The notes under the pieces: generated by a model | The model's input: only the letters and a program-made list of their open reading frames with translations | Database searches by the model: none | Told to the model about the DNA's origin: nothing | Source of the DNA: Flavivirga rizhaonensis | GTDB taxonomy: Bacteria; Bacteroidota; Bacteroidia; Flavobacteriales; Flavobacteriaceae | NCBI RefSeq assembly: GCF_004791695.1 | Contig: NZ_SRSO01000007.1 | Span: 62,001-126,000 of the forward strand | Direction of reading: 5' to 3' | Length of the DNA: 64,000 nucleotides | Program-made: the position numbers and the translations under genes | Shown: piece by piece, positions 17,949 through 25,579 of the stretch | Layout of the letters: each line of letters begins with the position of its first letter | Numbering within the stretch: the stretch's first letter is position 1

Positions 17949-18669
17949 GATAAAAGATTTAAAAGATTAATATTTCCCTTTTTTTAAACTGAATTAAATT
18001 TTAAGGGGTGTTTGTTTGATTTCTTTCGTGCACCGCACAATGGATGAAGTGGGTTTTGTCAAGACTTTTAGGGAATAAATCAGGAGTGTCTGCAACGTAG
18101 CAAAACCTGCCTGCCGACAGGCAGGTCCTCGGTTTTCAAGGAAGTAGAAACCTTATTTTTCACTAAAACTCGTATAGTCTTGACAAGTTCCATAAGGGCA
18201 TTAGCAATTCCTTTAAATCCGGTTGCGATTTGAGCGTACCGACAGTTAAGCGAAATGAGCGATTGGGTTTAATTTAGAATTGGTTATGCACTGTCTGTTT
18301 TTCGACGCCCCGAAAAACAACAAAGGCTTTATCCATTATAAACCCCTTAAAATGTGTAAGTCAAAGGTTCGGTTTTTAAGAATTATCGAGCAAAGACTCA
18401 AGAAGGATTTGCCGGGAATTCTGTTAAGAAAATCGAGGCTTTGACTTTCCGATTGGAAAGCGGACTTGATTCACGGTTTTGGCTTGGGAATGTAGCGTTC
18501 CTTCCCGGCGTAGCGGGTAGGGTAGCGAAGTGGAAAGCCAAAAACGGGGATTGGGTTCAAGACCTTATGTAGAGAAGCTCTTTGCCCGGAATGCAGAGCA
18601 ACGAAATGAAGGGAAATGTGCTGAACGGCTTATGTAAGTTGTTTAGATTCATAATTAAAAACTTAGGTT
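17949..18669. other. Long non-coding stretch between ssb and a coiled-coil gene
   Basis: No open frame of useful length is seen in these 720 bp. The sequence is richer in G and C than the flanks and contains short reiterated words (GGTAGCG, CGGAAT, TTGACTTTCCG) plus the palindrome at 18105-18126. The composition suggests structured RNA, a replication or partition site, or decayed sequence; nothing more can be supported. Confidence 0.4.
18105..18126. repeat. Short palindromic repeat element
   Basis: A perfect 9-bp inverted repeat ACCTGCCTG-CCGA-CAGGCAGGT. I recognise this type as one of the dispersed short palindromes found in intergenic regions of many Bacteroidota; its role is not known. 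It forms a very stable hairpin and is GC-rich against an AT-rich background. Confidence 0.7.
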
Positions 18670-18698
18670 AAAAAAGCCCACTCTTACGAGCAGGCTTT
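18670..18698 (-). terminator. Hairpin terminator after the coiled-coil gene
   Basis: Read on the minus strand, an 11-bp stem (AAAGCCTGCTC / GAGTGGGCTTT, two G-T pairs) with loop GTAA runs into a T tract. It sits 24 bp downstream of the stop at 18722. Confidence 0.85.
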
Positions 18699-18721
18699 CA
18701 CATTTGAATACATTAGCAATA

Positions 18722-19129
18722 TTAAAGTTCAAATTGTACAATCTGTTCTTCAATTTCAGATTTACGTTGTTCCAAAGTGGACTGTAAATGTGATGTTACC
18801 AACTTGATTAAATTCGTGTTGGTCGTCTTGAATTCCAGGTTCCGGGAATCCCTTAGATAAAAAGAACTCGAATCATCTTGATTGTAATTGAACTTGGTCA
18901 GCTCGTTCAACGTTTGTGTCAATCGTTCACGTTGTGTTGCCAAACCTCTCAATTTTTCAAACTTTTGAATTCTGTCATCCAAATTGATTGCTGGTTTTTT
19001 AGCTACAACCGTTTTTTCCAGTGCAACAGTTTTGCCGATAGCCTCGTCGGTCAACTTCTTTTGGACTTCCTTTTTAACGGTTGCATTTTCCTTGGTTGCA
19101 GTTCCGTTTTGTTTTGCTACTTTTTGCAT
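18722..19129 (-). CDS. Coiled-coil element protein, unknown
   Basis: The start at 19129 gives 135 residues; an earlier in-frame start at 19171 adds an unlikely hydrophobic segment. The N-terminal third is Lys/Thr/Val-rich and probably disordered. Residues about 55-135 are helical with heptad character (IQKFEKLRGLATQRERLTQTLNEL; LEQRKSEIEEQIVQF). There is no catalytic motif. It is monocistronic, ending in its own terminator, and lies at the head of the minus-strand element genes. No function can be assigned. Confidence 0.65.
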   Translation of the reverse strand: MQKVAKQNGTATKENATVKKEVQKKLTDEAIGKTVALEKTVVAKKPAINLDDRIQKFEKLRGLATQRERLTQTLNELTKFNYNQDDSSSFYLRDSRNLEFKTTNTNLIKLVTSHLQSTLEQRKSEIEEQIVQFEL

Positions 19130-19365
19130 AATTAAAAATTTTAGATTAAACAATATTTGAGCAGAACCCAAACGGAAGACAAAATTTTGGAGTGGGAAGG
19201 AAACGGAATAAACAAGCGTGGGATGTAGCGATGGCTTTATGCTGTCCCTTTTCCGAGAAATATTTTGCGACGTTTATATTTCGATAATATTGTATGAATA
19301 CTCTCTATTACTATACTTTTTATAAAAAAAGCACTCACTTTTATCAAAAATATGTTTAAAAATAC

Positions 19366-19397
19366 TTTAATACACAAACTATTAGTTTGTATATTTG
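19366..19397 (+). promoter_or_regulatory. Promoter with embedded operator for abiE
   Basis: TATATTTG (19390-19397) matches the Bacteroidota -7 consensus TAnnTTTG, and TTTA (19366-19369) stands 20 bp upstream, near the -33 TTTG. The perfect 17-bp palindrome ACAAACTATTAGTTTGT (19374-19390) fills the spacer exactly, so a bound repressor would block RNA polymerase. The predicted message starts about 58 bp before the abiEi start. Confidence 0.55.
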
Positions 19398-19450
19398 AAT
19401 AAAAATAAACTTAATCTAGATTTTTAAAGTTTAAAAAAAGTTAAAAACAG

Positions 19451-19463
19451 AAACTATTAGTTT
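19451..19463 (+). promoter_or_regulatory. Second palindromic operator at the abiEi start
   Basis: AAACTATTAGTTT repeats the 13-bp core of the promoter palindrome 75 bp further down and overlaps the first base pairs of the TTG start codon (19462). AbiEi antitoxins are known to repress their own operon by binding two inverted repeats, so two copies here fit that model. Confidence 0.6.
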
Positions 19464-20226
19464 GGAAAAAGAGCAAAAAATAAACTATCTTCTAAATTCG
19501 CAGCCTTCGGGAGCTGTGTATTTGAGTTCGTGGTTAATGGAAAACGGATTCTCTACACAATTGTTAAATCGCTATAAGAAGAGCAATTGGATATATTCCA
19601 TAGGAAGAGGAGCTTGGATGCGGACGGGTGATACACTTACCTATCAAGGTGCATTGTTTTCATTGCAGCGACAAGCTAACTTGAATATCCATCTTGGAGG
19701 AAAAACAGCATTATCTTTATTAGGGAAAGCCCATTATTTGGAGCTATCCACAAAACAAATAGTATTATTTGGTAGCAGTAAAGAAAAACTACCTGCTTGG
19801 TTCTCCAACTACGACTGGGGTTTAAAAGTCAATTACCATGGTTCTTCGTTTCTTCCTCCCAAAATAGGGTTGCAAACCTTGGAACAGGGAGCTTTTAGCT
19901 TGTTGGTATCCAACCCAGTAAGAGCCTTATTGGAATGCCTGTATTTAGTGCCCAAAAAACAAGAACTGGTCGAATGCTACGAAATAATGGAGGGGCTTAA
20001 TAATCTCCGACCAAAGCAGGTACAGGAACTTCTGGAAAAATGCACTTCCATAAAAGTAAAACGCCTTTTTTTATATATGGCAGAAAAAGCGAAACACGAT
20101 TGGTTTAAGTACATAGAATTGGAAAAAATAAACCTTGGAAAAGGGAAACGCTCATTGGTAAAGGAAGGTGTCTATATATCCAAATACCGTATCACTATCC
20201 CTAAAGCACTGCAAAATTATGAGTAA
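19462..20226 (+). CDS. abiEi: AbiEi-family antitoxin (type IV TA)
   Basis: The 254-residue protein has the two-part build of AbiEi antitoxins: an N-terminal winged-helix region (about 1-75; YLSSWLMENGFSTQLLNRYKKS, IGRGAWMR) and a C-terminal domain that counters the toxin (from about 80; LGGKTALSLLGKAHYLEL, SNPVRALLECLYLVPKK). No ATG is available before residue 26, so translation must begin at the TTG at 19462, inside the second palindromic operator. It overlaps the toxin gene by 8 bp. In this family the antitoxin represses transcription and neutralizes the toxin without stable binding. The pair may protect the element against loss or against phage. Confidence 0.85.
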   Translation: MEKEQKINYLLNSQPSGAVYLSSWLMENGFSTQLLNRYKKSNWIYSIGRGAWMRTGDTLTYQGALFSLQRQANLNIHLGGKTALSLLGKAHYLELSTKQIVLFGSSKEKLPAWFSNYDWGLKVNYHGSSFLPPKIGLQTLEQGAFSLLVSNPVRALLECLYLVPKKQELVECYEIMEGLNNLRPKQVQELLEKCTSIKVKRLFLYMAEKAKHDWFKYIELEKINLGKGKRSLVKEGVYISKYRITIPKALQNYE

Positions 20227-21112
20227 TTATAAGCATCAGGTTTCCCTATTGTTACAGGTGTTACCAGAAGTAGCAAAAGAATCCGTTTTTGCACTGCACG
20301 GGGGTACGGCCATCAATCTATTTGTAAGGGATATGCCCAGGTTGTCCGTTGACATTGATTTGACCTATATCCCCATAGAAGATAGAAAAACGTCCTTTAA
20401 GAATATTATTGATACCCTAGGCGGTATAAAAATAAAACTTGAAAAAATTCTGCCAAGAGCTGTAGTTTCATTGAAAAGGGAAACTTTAAAGCTTCAAATT
20501 TCTACTGTAAAAGCACAGATAAAAATAGAGGTGAACCAAATCAATAGAGGAGTTATGGATGAAACAGTAACGTTGCCGTTATGCGAAAAATCCCAAGAGG
20601 AATTTGATGCTTTCTGTACTGTTTCAGTAGTTCCCATAGGGCAATTGTACGGTGGAAAAATCTGTGCCGCATTAGACCGCCAACACCCTAGGGATTTGTT
20701 CGATGTAAAATACCTGTTGCAAAATGAAGGATTTACCAACGACATTAAAAAGGGTTTTATGTTATGCCTATTAAGTAGCAACCGCCCCCTAAATGAAATG
20801 TTGTATCCCAATTTTATTGACCAGAGAGAAACTTTGGTCAACCAATTTGAAGGTATGAGCACAGAGCCATTTACCTATGAAGATTTTGAAAAGAGTCGGA
20901 AGGAATTGGTATATATAATTCATCAAAACTTAACCGAAAAGGACAAAGAGTTTATAATAGGTTTTAGCAAAGGAACACCTGATTGGAGCATATATGATTT
21001 TGAAAAATTCCCTTCTGTTCAATGGAAGCTACAGAACCTTATTAAACTTAAAAGCGGTAATCCCGAAAAATATAAGCTTACACTTGCTTCTTTGGAGAAA
21101 GTATTGCACTGA
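20219..21112 (+). CDS. abiEii: AbiEii/AbiGii nucleotidyltransferase toxin
   Basis: The start at 20219 (297 residues) overlaps the antitoxin stop and gives the usual N-terminus. The nucleotidyltransferase signature is seen as HGGTAINLFVRDMPRL (27-42) followed by VDIDLTY with Asp45 and Asp47, then a third conserved block RQHPRDLFDVKYLL typical of AbiEii toxins. These enzymes transfer nucleotides to a cellular RNA (tRNA for the studied homologues) and stop growth. It forms one operon with abiEi; the helicase gene begins 23 bp downstream, so the three may be co-expressed. Confidence 0.88.
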   Translation: MSNYKHQVSLLLQVLPEVAKESVFALHGGTAINLFVRDMPRLSVDIDLTYIPIEDRKTSFKNIIDTLGGIKIKLEKILPRAVVSLKRETLKLQISTVKAQIKIEVNQINRGVMDETVTLPLCEKSQEEFDAFCTVSVVPIGQLYGGKICAALDRQHPRDLFDVKYLLQNEGFTNDIKKGFMLCLLSSNRPLNEMLYPNFIDQRETLVNQFEGMSTEPFTYEDFEKSRKELVYIIHQNLTEKDKEFIIGFSKGTPDWSIYDFEKFPSVQWKLQNLIKLKSGNPEKYKLTLASLEKVLH

Positions 21113-21135
21113 ATAAGCTATTTTCCCACCGAAAA

Positions 21136-24123
21136 ATGAAACTCGAAGAACAAATACAACTCATAAAATCCTTATTCAAAGGGCGCGATGATGTATTTGC
21201 ATTGCGATGGGAAAAAGGCAATAAAAGCGGTTATATGCCTGCCTATCATTATGATCCTTACATGTATCGCCTACACAAGCAAAAAGGAGGCACATTCAAA
21301 GACTATAAAGATAAAACCTATTTAAAACTAGACGAGCATCAATTATCAAAACACCTAAAAGGCGAAAAATTTACAGGTATTTATCCGCTTTTAAAAGATA
21401 ACACCTCTTGGTTTATTGTTGCCGATTTTGATAAAAAGGATTGGCAAAAGCAATCAAAAAAAGCTATTCAAATTTGCCGAGAAAATAAAATACCAGCCTA
21501 TTTAGAGCGTTCTCGTTCAGGGAACGGCGGACATGTTTGGGTGTTTTTTGAACGACCATACCCAGCTACAAAAAGTAGAAAGATTGTATTGAAGTTATTT
21601 GAGCAAGCAGGTATTTTTTCCCTATTTGACAAAAACACAAGTTTTGACAGATTGTTTCCAAATCAAGATTATTTATCAGGTAAGGGGTTTGGAAATTTGA
21701 TTGCTCTCCCACTTCAAGGAAAAACCTTAAGAAATGGCAATTCTTGCTTTATAGACCTTGAGACATTTACTCCTTATCAAAATCAATGGCAATTTTTAAA
21801 AACCATCAAGAGAGTTTCGACTACTCATTTGGATAGCGTTTTAGAAAAATTACCTAAGCAAAAGGAGGTCACAAAAGCTCTTTTCAAAAATAATATTTCC
21901 GATGCTGGAAAATTACAGATTATTTTAAAAAACAGTATTGTAATCCATCGGAATAGCTTAACCTCTCCAATAGTTAATTTCCTTAAAGACCAATTAAATT
22001 TTTTCAACGCTGATTATGCGATTAAAAAGAAAGCAGGAAGAAGCACTTGGAAAACGGAGCGATATTTTAAACTTATTGATGAAACTGAAAACACTATTGA
22101 AATCCCAAAAGGGTTTATCGGTCAACTGATTCGGTACTGTAAACAGCAACATATTGATTATGAATTTTTAGACCAAAGAAAACAGTTGAACAATGTTGGG
22201 TTTTTATCCTCAATTCAATTGCTAAAGCACCAATATCATCCCGTAGAAATAGCATCAAAAAAAGATTTTGGAATTATTGTCGCACCACCAGGTTCGGGAA
22301 AAACTATCGTAGGACTAAAAATTATCGAGCAAAAGAAACAACCAGCATTAATCATTACCCATCGAAAACAGATTGCCGAACAATGGATAGATAGAATTGA
22401 AACGTTCTTCGGTATTCCAAAAAGGGAAATAGGCAAAATCGGTCAAGGAAAAATGAAAATCGGGAAGCACATAACGGTGGCATTAATCCAAACATTGGCG
22501 AAGAAATTATCCAATGAGAATGATACTAAAAAATTAGCATTCTCCTTTGGCACCATTATTATTGACGAATGCCATCATATTCCAGCCAAATCATTTCGAG
22601 AAGTTATTCATCAACTCGCTCCCTATTATCAATATGGGCTAACAGCAACACCTTTTCGGAGAAACAATGATGAAAAACTATTGTTCGTTTATTTGGGAAA
22701 TATCATTTCTGAAATCACACCTCAAGAAATAGAACATTACAAAAAAGCAAGAATAGTAATTCGAGAAACCAATCTTAATATTCCCTTTAACTCCAAAACT
22801 GACCATTTTGAAACACTTTCCAAAATATTAATCCACGATTCGGAAAGGAATAGATTGATTTTAAACGATGTTGAAAATGAAATAAATAATGGTAGAAAAG
22901 CAGTAATCATCACGGAACGAAAAGAGCATATTCAAACATTGTATCAATATCTGAAGAACCGCTTTGAAATTATTCCAATTTCCGGCGATGACAATGCTAC
23001 TTCACGTACCATAAAATGGAAAAGCATTGAACAGGGTAATTATCAAGCCATTATCACTACGGGACAATTCTTTGGAGAAGGGGTGGATATCCAAAGCATA
23101 TCCTGCTTGTTTTTAGTTTATCCCTTTGCCTTTAAAGGTAAACTAATCCAGTATATTGGAAGAGTACAACGCTCTGAATTAACACCTATTATTTATGATT
23201 ATCGAGATAAACAAATTCTGTATTTGAACAAGCTTTTTTTAAAAAGAAACGCTTATTATCGAAATCTAGACAGACAGGCTACGCTATTTGATGATTTAAA
23301 AGAATTCACTGAAGACAAACCAAGGCTAAGCGATATTGATAAAGTTATAAAAGTTGCAATTAACGACTTAGATTTTCATTATGGAATGGTCTGTTTTTCA
23401 TATAAATTATCAAACCAGAACTCGCTTGAATTTGAAATCGAAAATGAAGAAATGCTACCTGAATTTGAAGTATTGAAACCTTATTTTTCTAAAATTTTAA
23501 ATTCTAAATCGATTCGTGTTCACATTCAGGTTGGATATGAAAATGGTGTAATTGTTTCACAGATTGGTACTTCAGAAGACATTGACCGTATTAATAAAGA
23601 AATAGTGGATAGTGTGAAATTTCAATTTGTTGAACAACATTTTATCAAAAACCAGAAACCTAAAAATGAAGAAAATCCAGATGAAGTTTCCATAATGGTT
23701 GGAACTTTCTTTGGCTCGGAAGGCAATCTCTTGGAAATTCTATTGAAGAATAACAGTTATGTTCACCAAGGACAGCTTTTGTACTTAGCAAAGAATCATG
23801 AATATGAAAAATTGAAAATCAGGTTTGTCCTATATCCGTTTTCATTTGTATTCTTATTGGAAGGCATACAGAAATATCATATCGTTTTAGAAACATTAGA
23901 TACTAAGGAAGCTACCTATGTTTGGCACCTTTCCAAAGAAACCACTCAATTCAAAAAGGAATTGGAGCTAATAAATCAGAAACTGAATTGGATTCGCAAT
24001 AATGGCCGTCAATCGTTTTTAGAAACTGAAAAAGAAAATTTCAGCAAAATCATTCACGACTATAATAAAGATAAAAAAGGGTTCTATAAATGGAAGAATG
24101 CTTTGGAGGAGCGGTTAGTGTAA
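21136..24123 (+). CDS. Primase-helicase fusion of TOTE type
   Basis: This 995-residue protein begins with an archaeo-eukaryotic primase-like domain (about 1-250) with the acidic pair Asp97/Asp99 (ADFDKKDW) and the His strand GGHVWVFFE (131-139), the form found in TOTE conflict-system proteins. A superfamily 2 helicase follows, with Walker A PPGSGKT (near 385-390), DECHH (477-481), TATPFRR and QYIGRVQR (from 672). The last 250 residues have no motif I recognise and lack an obvious nuclease signature. Its place 23 bp behind the AbiE pair on a mobile element suggests a defence or element-maintenance role; repair synthesis is an alternative. Confidence 0.8.
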   Translation: MKLEEQIQLIKSLFKGRDDVFALRWEKGNKSGYMPAYHYDPYMYRLHKQKGGTFKDYKDKTYLKLDEHQLSKHLKGEKFTGIYPLLKDNTSWFIVADFDKKDWQKQSKKAIQICRENKIPAYLERSRSGNGGHVWVFFERPYPATKSRKIVLKLFEQAGIFSLFDKNTSFDRLFPNQDYLSGKGFGNLIALPLQGKTLRNGNSCFIDLETFTPYQNQWQFLKTIKRVSTTHLDSVLEKLPKQKEVTKALFKNNISDAGKLQIILKNSIVIHRNSLTSPIVNFLKDQLNFFNADYAIKKKAGRSTWKTERYFKLIDETENTIEIPKGFIGQLIRYCKQQHIDYEFLDQRKQLNNVGFLSSIQLLKHQYHPVEIASKKDFGIIVAPPGSGKTIVGLKIIEQKKQPALIITHRKQIAEQWIDRIETFFGIPKREIGKIGQGKMKIGKHITVALIQTLAKKLSNENDTKKLAFSFGTIIIDECHHIPAKSFREVIHQLAPYYQYGLTATPFRRNNDEKLLFVYLGNIISEITPQEIEHYKKARIVIRETNLNIPFNSKTDHFETLSKILIHDSERNRLILNDVENEINNGRKAVIITERKEHIQTLYQYLKNRFEIIPISGDDNATSRTIKWKSIEQGNYQAIITTGQFFGEGVDIQSISCLFLVYPFAFKGKLIQYIGRVQRSELTPIIYDYRDKQILYLNKLFLKRNAYYRNLDRQATLFDDLKEFTEDKPRLSDIDKVIKVAINDLDFHYGMVCFSYKLSNQNSLEFEIENEEMLPEFEVLKPYFSKILNSKSIRVHIQVGYENGVIVSQIGTSEDIDRINKEIVDSVKFQFVEQHFIKNQKPKNEENPDEVSIMVGTFFGSEGNLLEILLKNNSYVHQGQLLYLAKNHEYEKLKIRFVLYPFSFVFLLEGIQKYHIVLETLDTKEATYVWHLSKETTQFKKELELINQKLNWIRNNGRQSFLETEKENFSKIIHDYNKDKKGFYKWKNALEERLV

Positions 24124-24347
24124 TATTGATAAAACATCTATTAATAAAGTCCAATTTTATTTGGTTCTGAATGTTGTTATTTGGTATCATTTAGTTAGAT
24201 TTGTTACTTAGAAAGCGTAAAACGCTCACATTGATGTCTTAATTGATGTCCTATTTTGGAAATTAAGATATAAAGTACTGGTATATAAGGGAATGTGGAT
24301 AGGGTTTTAACTCTGCCACCCCGACGAACCTAGAAATAGGTCAAAAC

Positions 24348-24390
24348 AAAACACTGTTAATCATTTGATTTTCAGTGTTTTTTGTTTTTA
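24348..24390 (+). terminator. Hairpin terminator with T tail
   Basis: AAAACACTG (24348-24356) and CAGTGTTTT (24373-24381) form a 9-bp stem around a 16-base loop, followed by TTTTTTGTTTTT on the plus strand. It is 225 bp past the helicase stop and could end that transcript or be the leftover terminator of a gene destroyed by integration. Confidence 0.7.
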
Positions 24391-24435
24391 TGCATTTTTT
24401 TTGATGCTAAATAAAACCATTTAAAACCAATAAAA

Positions 24436-24458
24436 AGGTGTGCAATTAGGTGTGCAAT
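24436..24458. repeat. Direct repeat doublet, integrase arm-site-like
   Basis: AGGTGTGCAAT occurs twice, 12 bp apart. Closely spaced direct repeats like this near an element end are typical of arm-type binding sites for tyrosine integrases. No integrase gene is adjacent, so this may be the end of the 13-24 kb element. Confidence 0.4.
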
Positions 24459-24595
24459 ATTTCATCAAAAATGTACTAACTTTATGAGACTTTGAAGCGT
24501 GATTTGACTTTCGTATTTGCAAATTATTGTTTAACCAAAGTCACGTAAAATGAAGAAAGAGGCTCCGCTGACCTTTAAATTTTATCAGTAATAAC

Positions 24596-24645
24596 AAGGG
24601 TTCCCGCTTTTTAAGTTTCCTTAGGGTAACTCATAGGGTAACCAC
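24596..24645. repeat. Att-like signature copy 1
   Basis: AAGGGTTCCCGCTTTTT (from 24596) is followed by two direct AGGGTAAC units (24623-24630 and 24635-24642). The same series, with small changes, recurs at 37383-37469 and 47295-47400 and in part at 34618-34689. It marks the left edge of the cargo block with the kinase-type operon. Confidence 0.5.
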
Positions 24646-25243
24646 TTTTTTAAGTAGCAAAATGTTCTATTGTAAATTAACGAAAATTATTTTAAAAGAT
24701 AAATTTATATTTTAATAAGACCTTTTCTTGATTTTGTAATGATTAATCATTGGATAATCAGAAATTTAATAATCCAATAAGCGCCAATAGTTGTACTATT
24801 AGGAGAAGCTTCATATTTAATTTGGATTGTAAAAAATACAAAGCAAAGTAAGGACTATATTAAATTGACTTTCCCAAAACTCCAACACCTATTAGACTTT
24901 TTCCAGTGAAATTAAGTGTTCCCATTTTTTAAAATATCAAATGTTCCGATATAAAAAGCGAAAAATTATTTTCAAAACGAAATGTGTTCTTAGATTTTTT
25001 CATGTTCAATAACACTTTAATTAATAGTTTGAGTTCTGTTTCCGCTACCAATTGAGGCCCAAGAACATTTTGCGTTTGAGTATTGTTTTTTTTAATTATA
25101 TTTGAATGTGGTAATTAAAAACTGACATTTGGCTTTTGTTTCAACTAATAAATAGTATGAAACAGAAAATATAGGTAAGTAATAAACTGAAAAGTTAGTG
25201 CGTGAAAATCCGTTATTTTTGATAAATAACTACGTTTTAGTGA

Positions 25244-25543
25244 ATGAAGAATTCAAAAAAAATTGACGGACTAGTCAATAACGTGATGCAGAATTTTTTT
25301 GACACTATAAATTATCAGTACAGCAGATTCACTCATGAGTGTAATGGGGTCGATTTCATGTATGCTGGACTAAAAAAAGCAAATTTAGTAAAAATTACTA
25401 TTAACATTTCAACTGCGATAATTATTCCAGGTGAGATACAAACTTCTCAGCTAAGAAGGTATTTGGGACTATTTGAATCAATTGTTCTTGATAAATTGAC
25501 TTTGAATAGATTTAGTGAATATGATTCAAGTCAGCTAAACTAA
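25244..25543 (+). CDS. Small protein heading the kinase-type operon
   Basis: A 99-residue protein of unknown family. It has an alpha/beta character: a helical N-terminus (KIDGLVNNVMQNFFDTI), a strand-rich centre (VKITINISTAIIIPGEI) and a helical end (TSQLRRYLGLFESIVLDKL). There is no membrane segment, Cys cluster or DNA-binding motif. It lies 36 bp before the large ATPase gene and is the first gene after a 1.1-kb non-coding junction, so it is likely to be the leader gene of the operon. Confidence 0.6.
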   Translation: MKNSKKIDGLVNNVMQNFFDTINYQYSRFTHECNGVDFMYAGLKKANLVKITINISTAIIIPGEIQTSQLRRYLGLFESIVLDKLTLNRFSEYDSSQLN

Positions 25544-25579
25544 TATGCAAACTACTAGAGCCTAAATCTAAATATATTA

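Larger units (their letters stand above)
24124..25243. other. Non-coding junction between mobile element and cargo
   Basis: This 1.1-kb stretch has no convincing gene. It contains a terminator (24348-24390), a doublet of AGGTGTGCAAT (24436-24446 and 24448-24458) and the first att-like signature (24596-24645). The words around 24310-24340 resemble a decayed tRNA 3' end, but no T-arm can be drawn. The layout fits the end of one integrated element meeting the next. The remaining 600 bp are plain AT-rich sequence and should include the promoter of the next operon. Confidence 0.45.

Noticed and set aside
18878..19135. 85-residue plus-strand frame
   Set aside because: Complement of the coiled-coil gene at 18722-19129, which has a better start and its own terminator.
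24305..24345. tRNA gene or fragment
   Set aside because: The words look like a tRNA 3' end followed by a terminator, but no T-arm or acceptor pairing can be drawn, so it is only noted in the junction entry.
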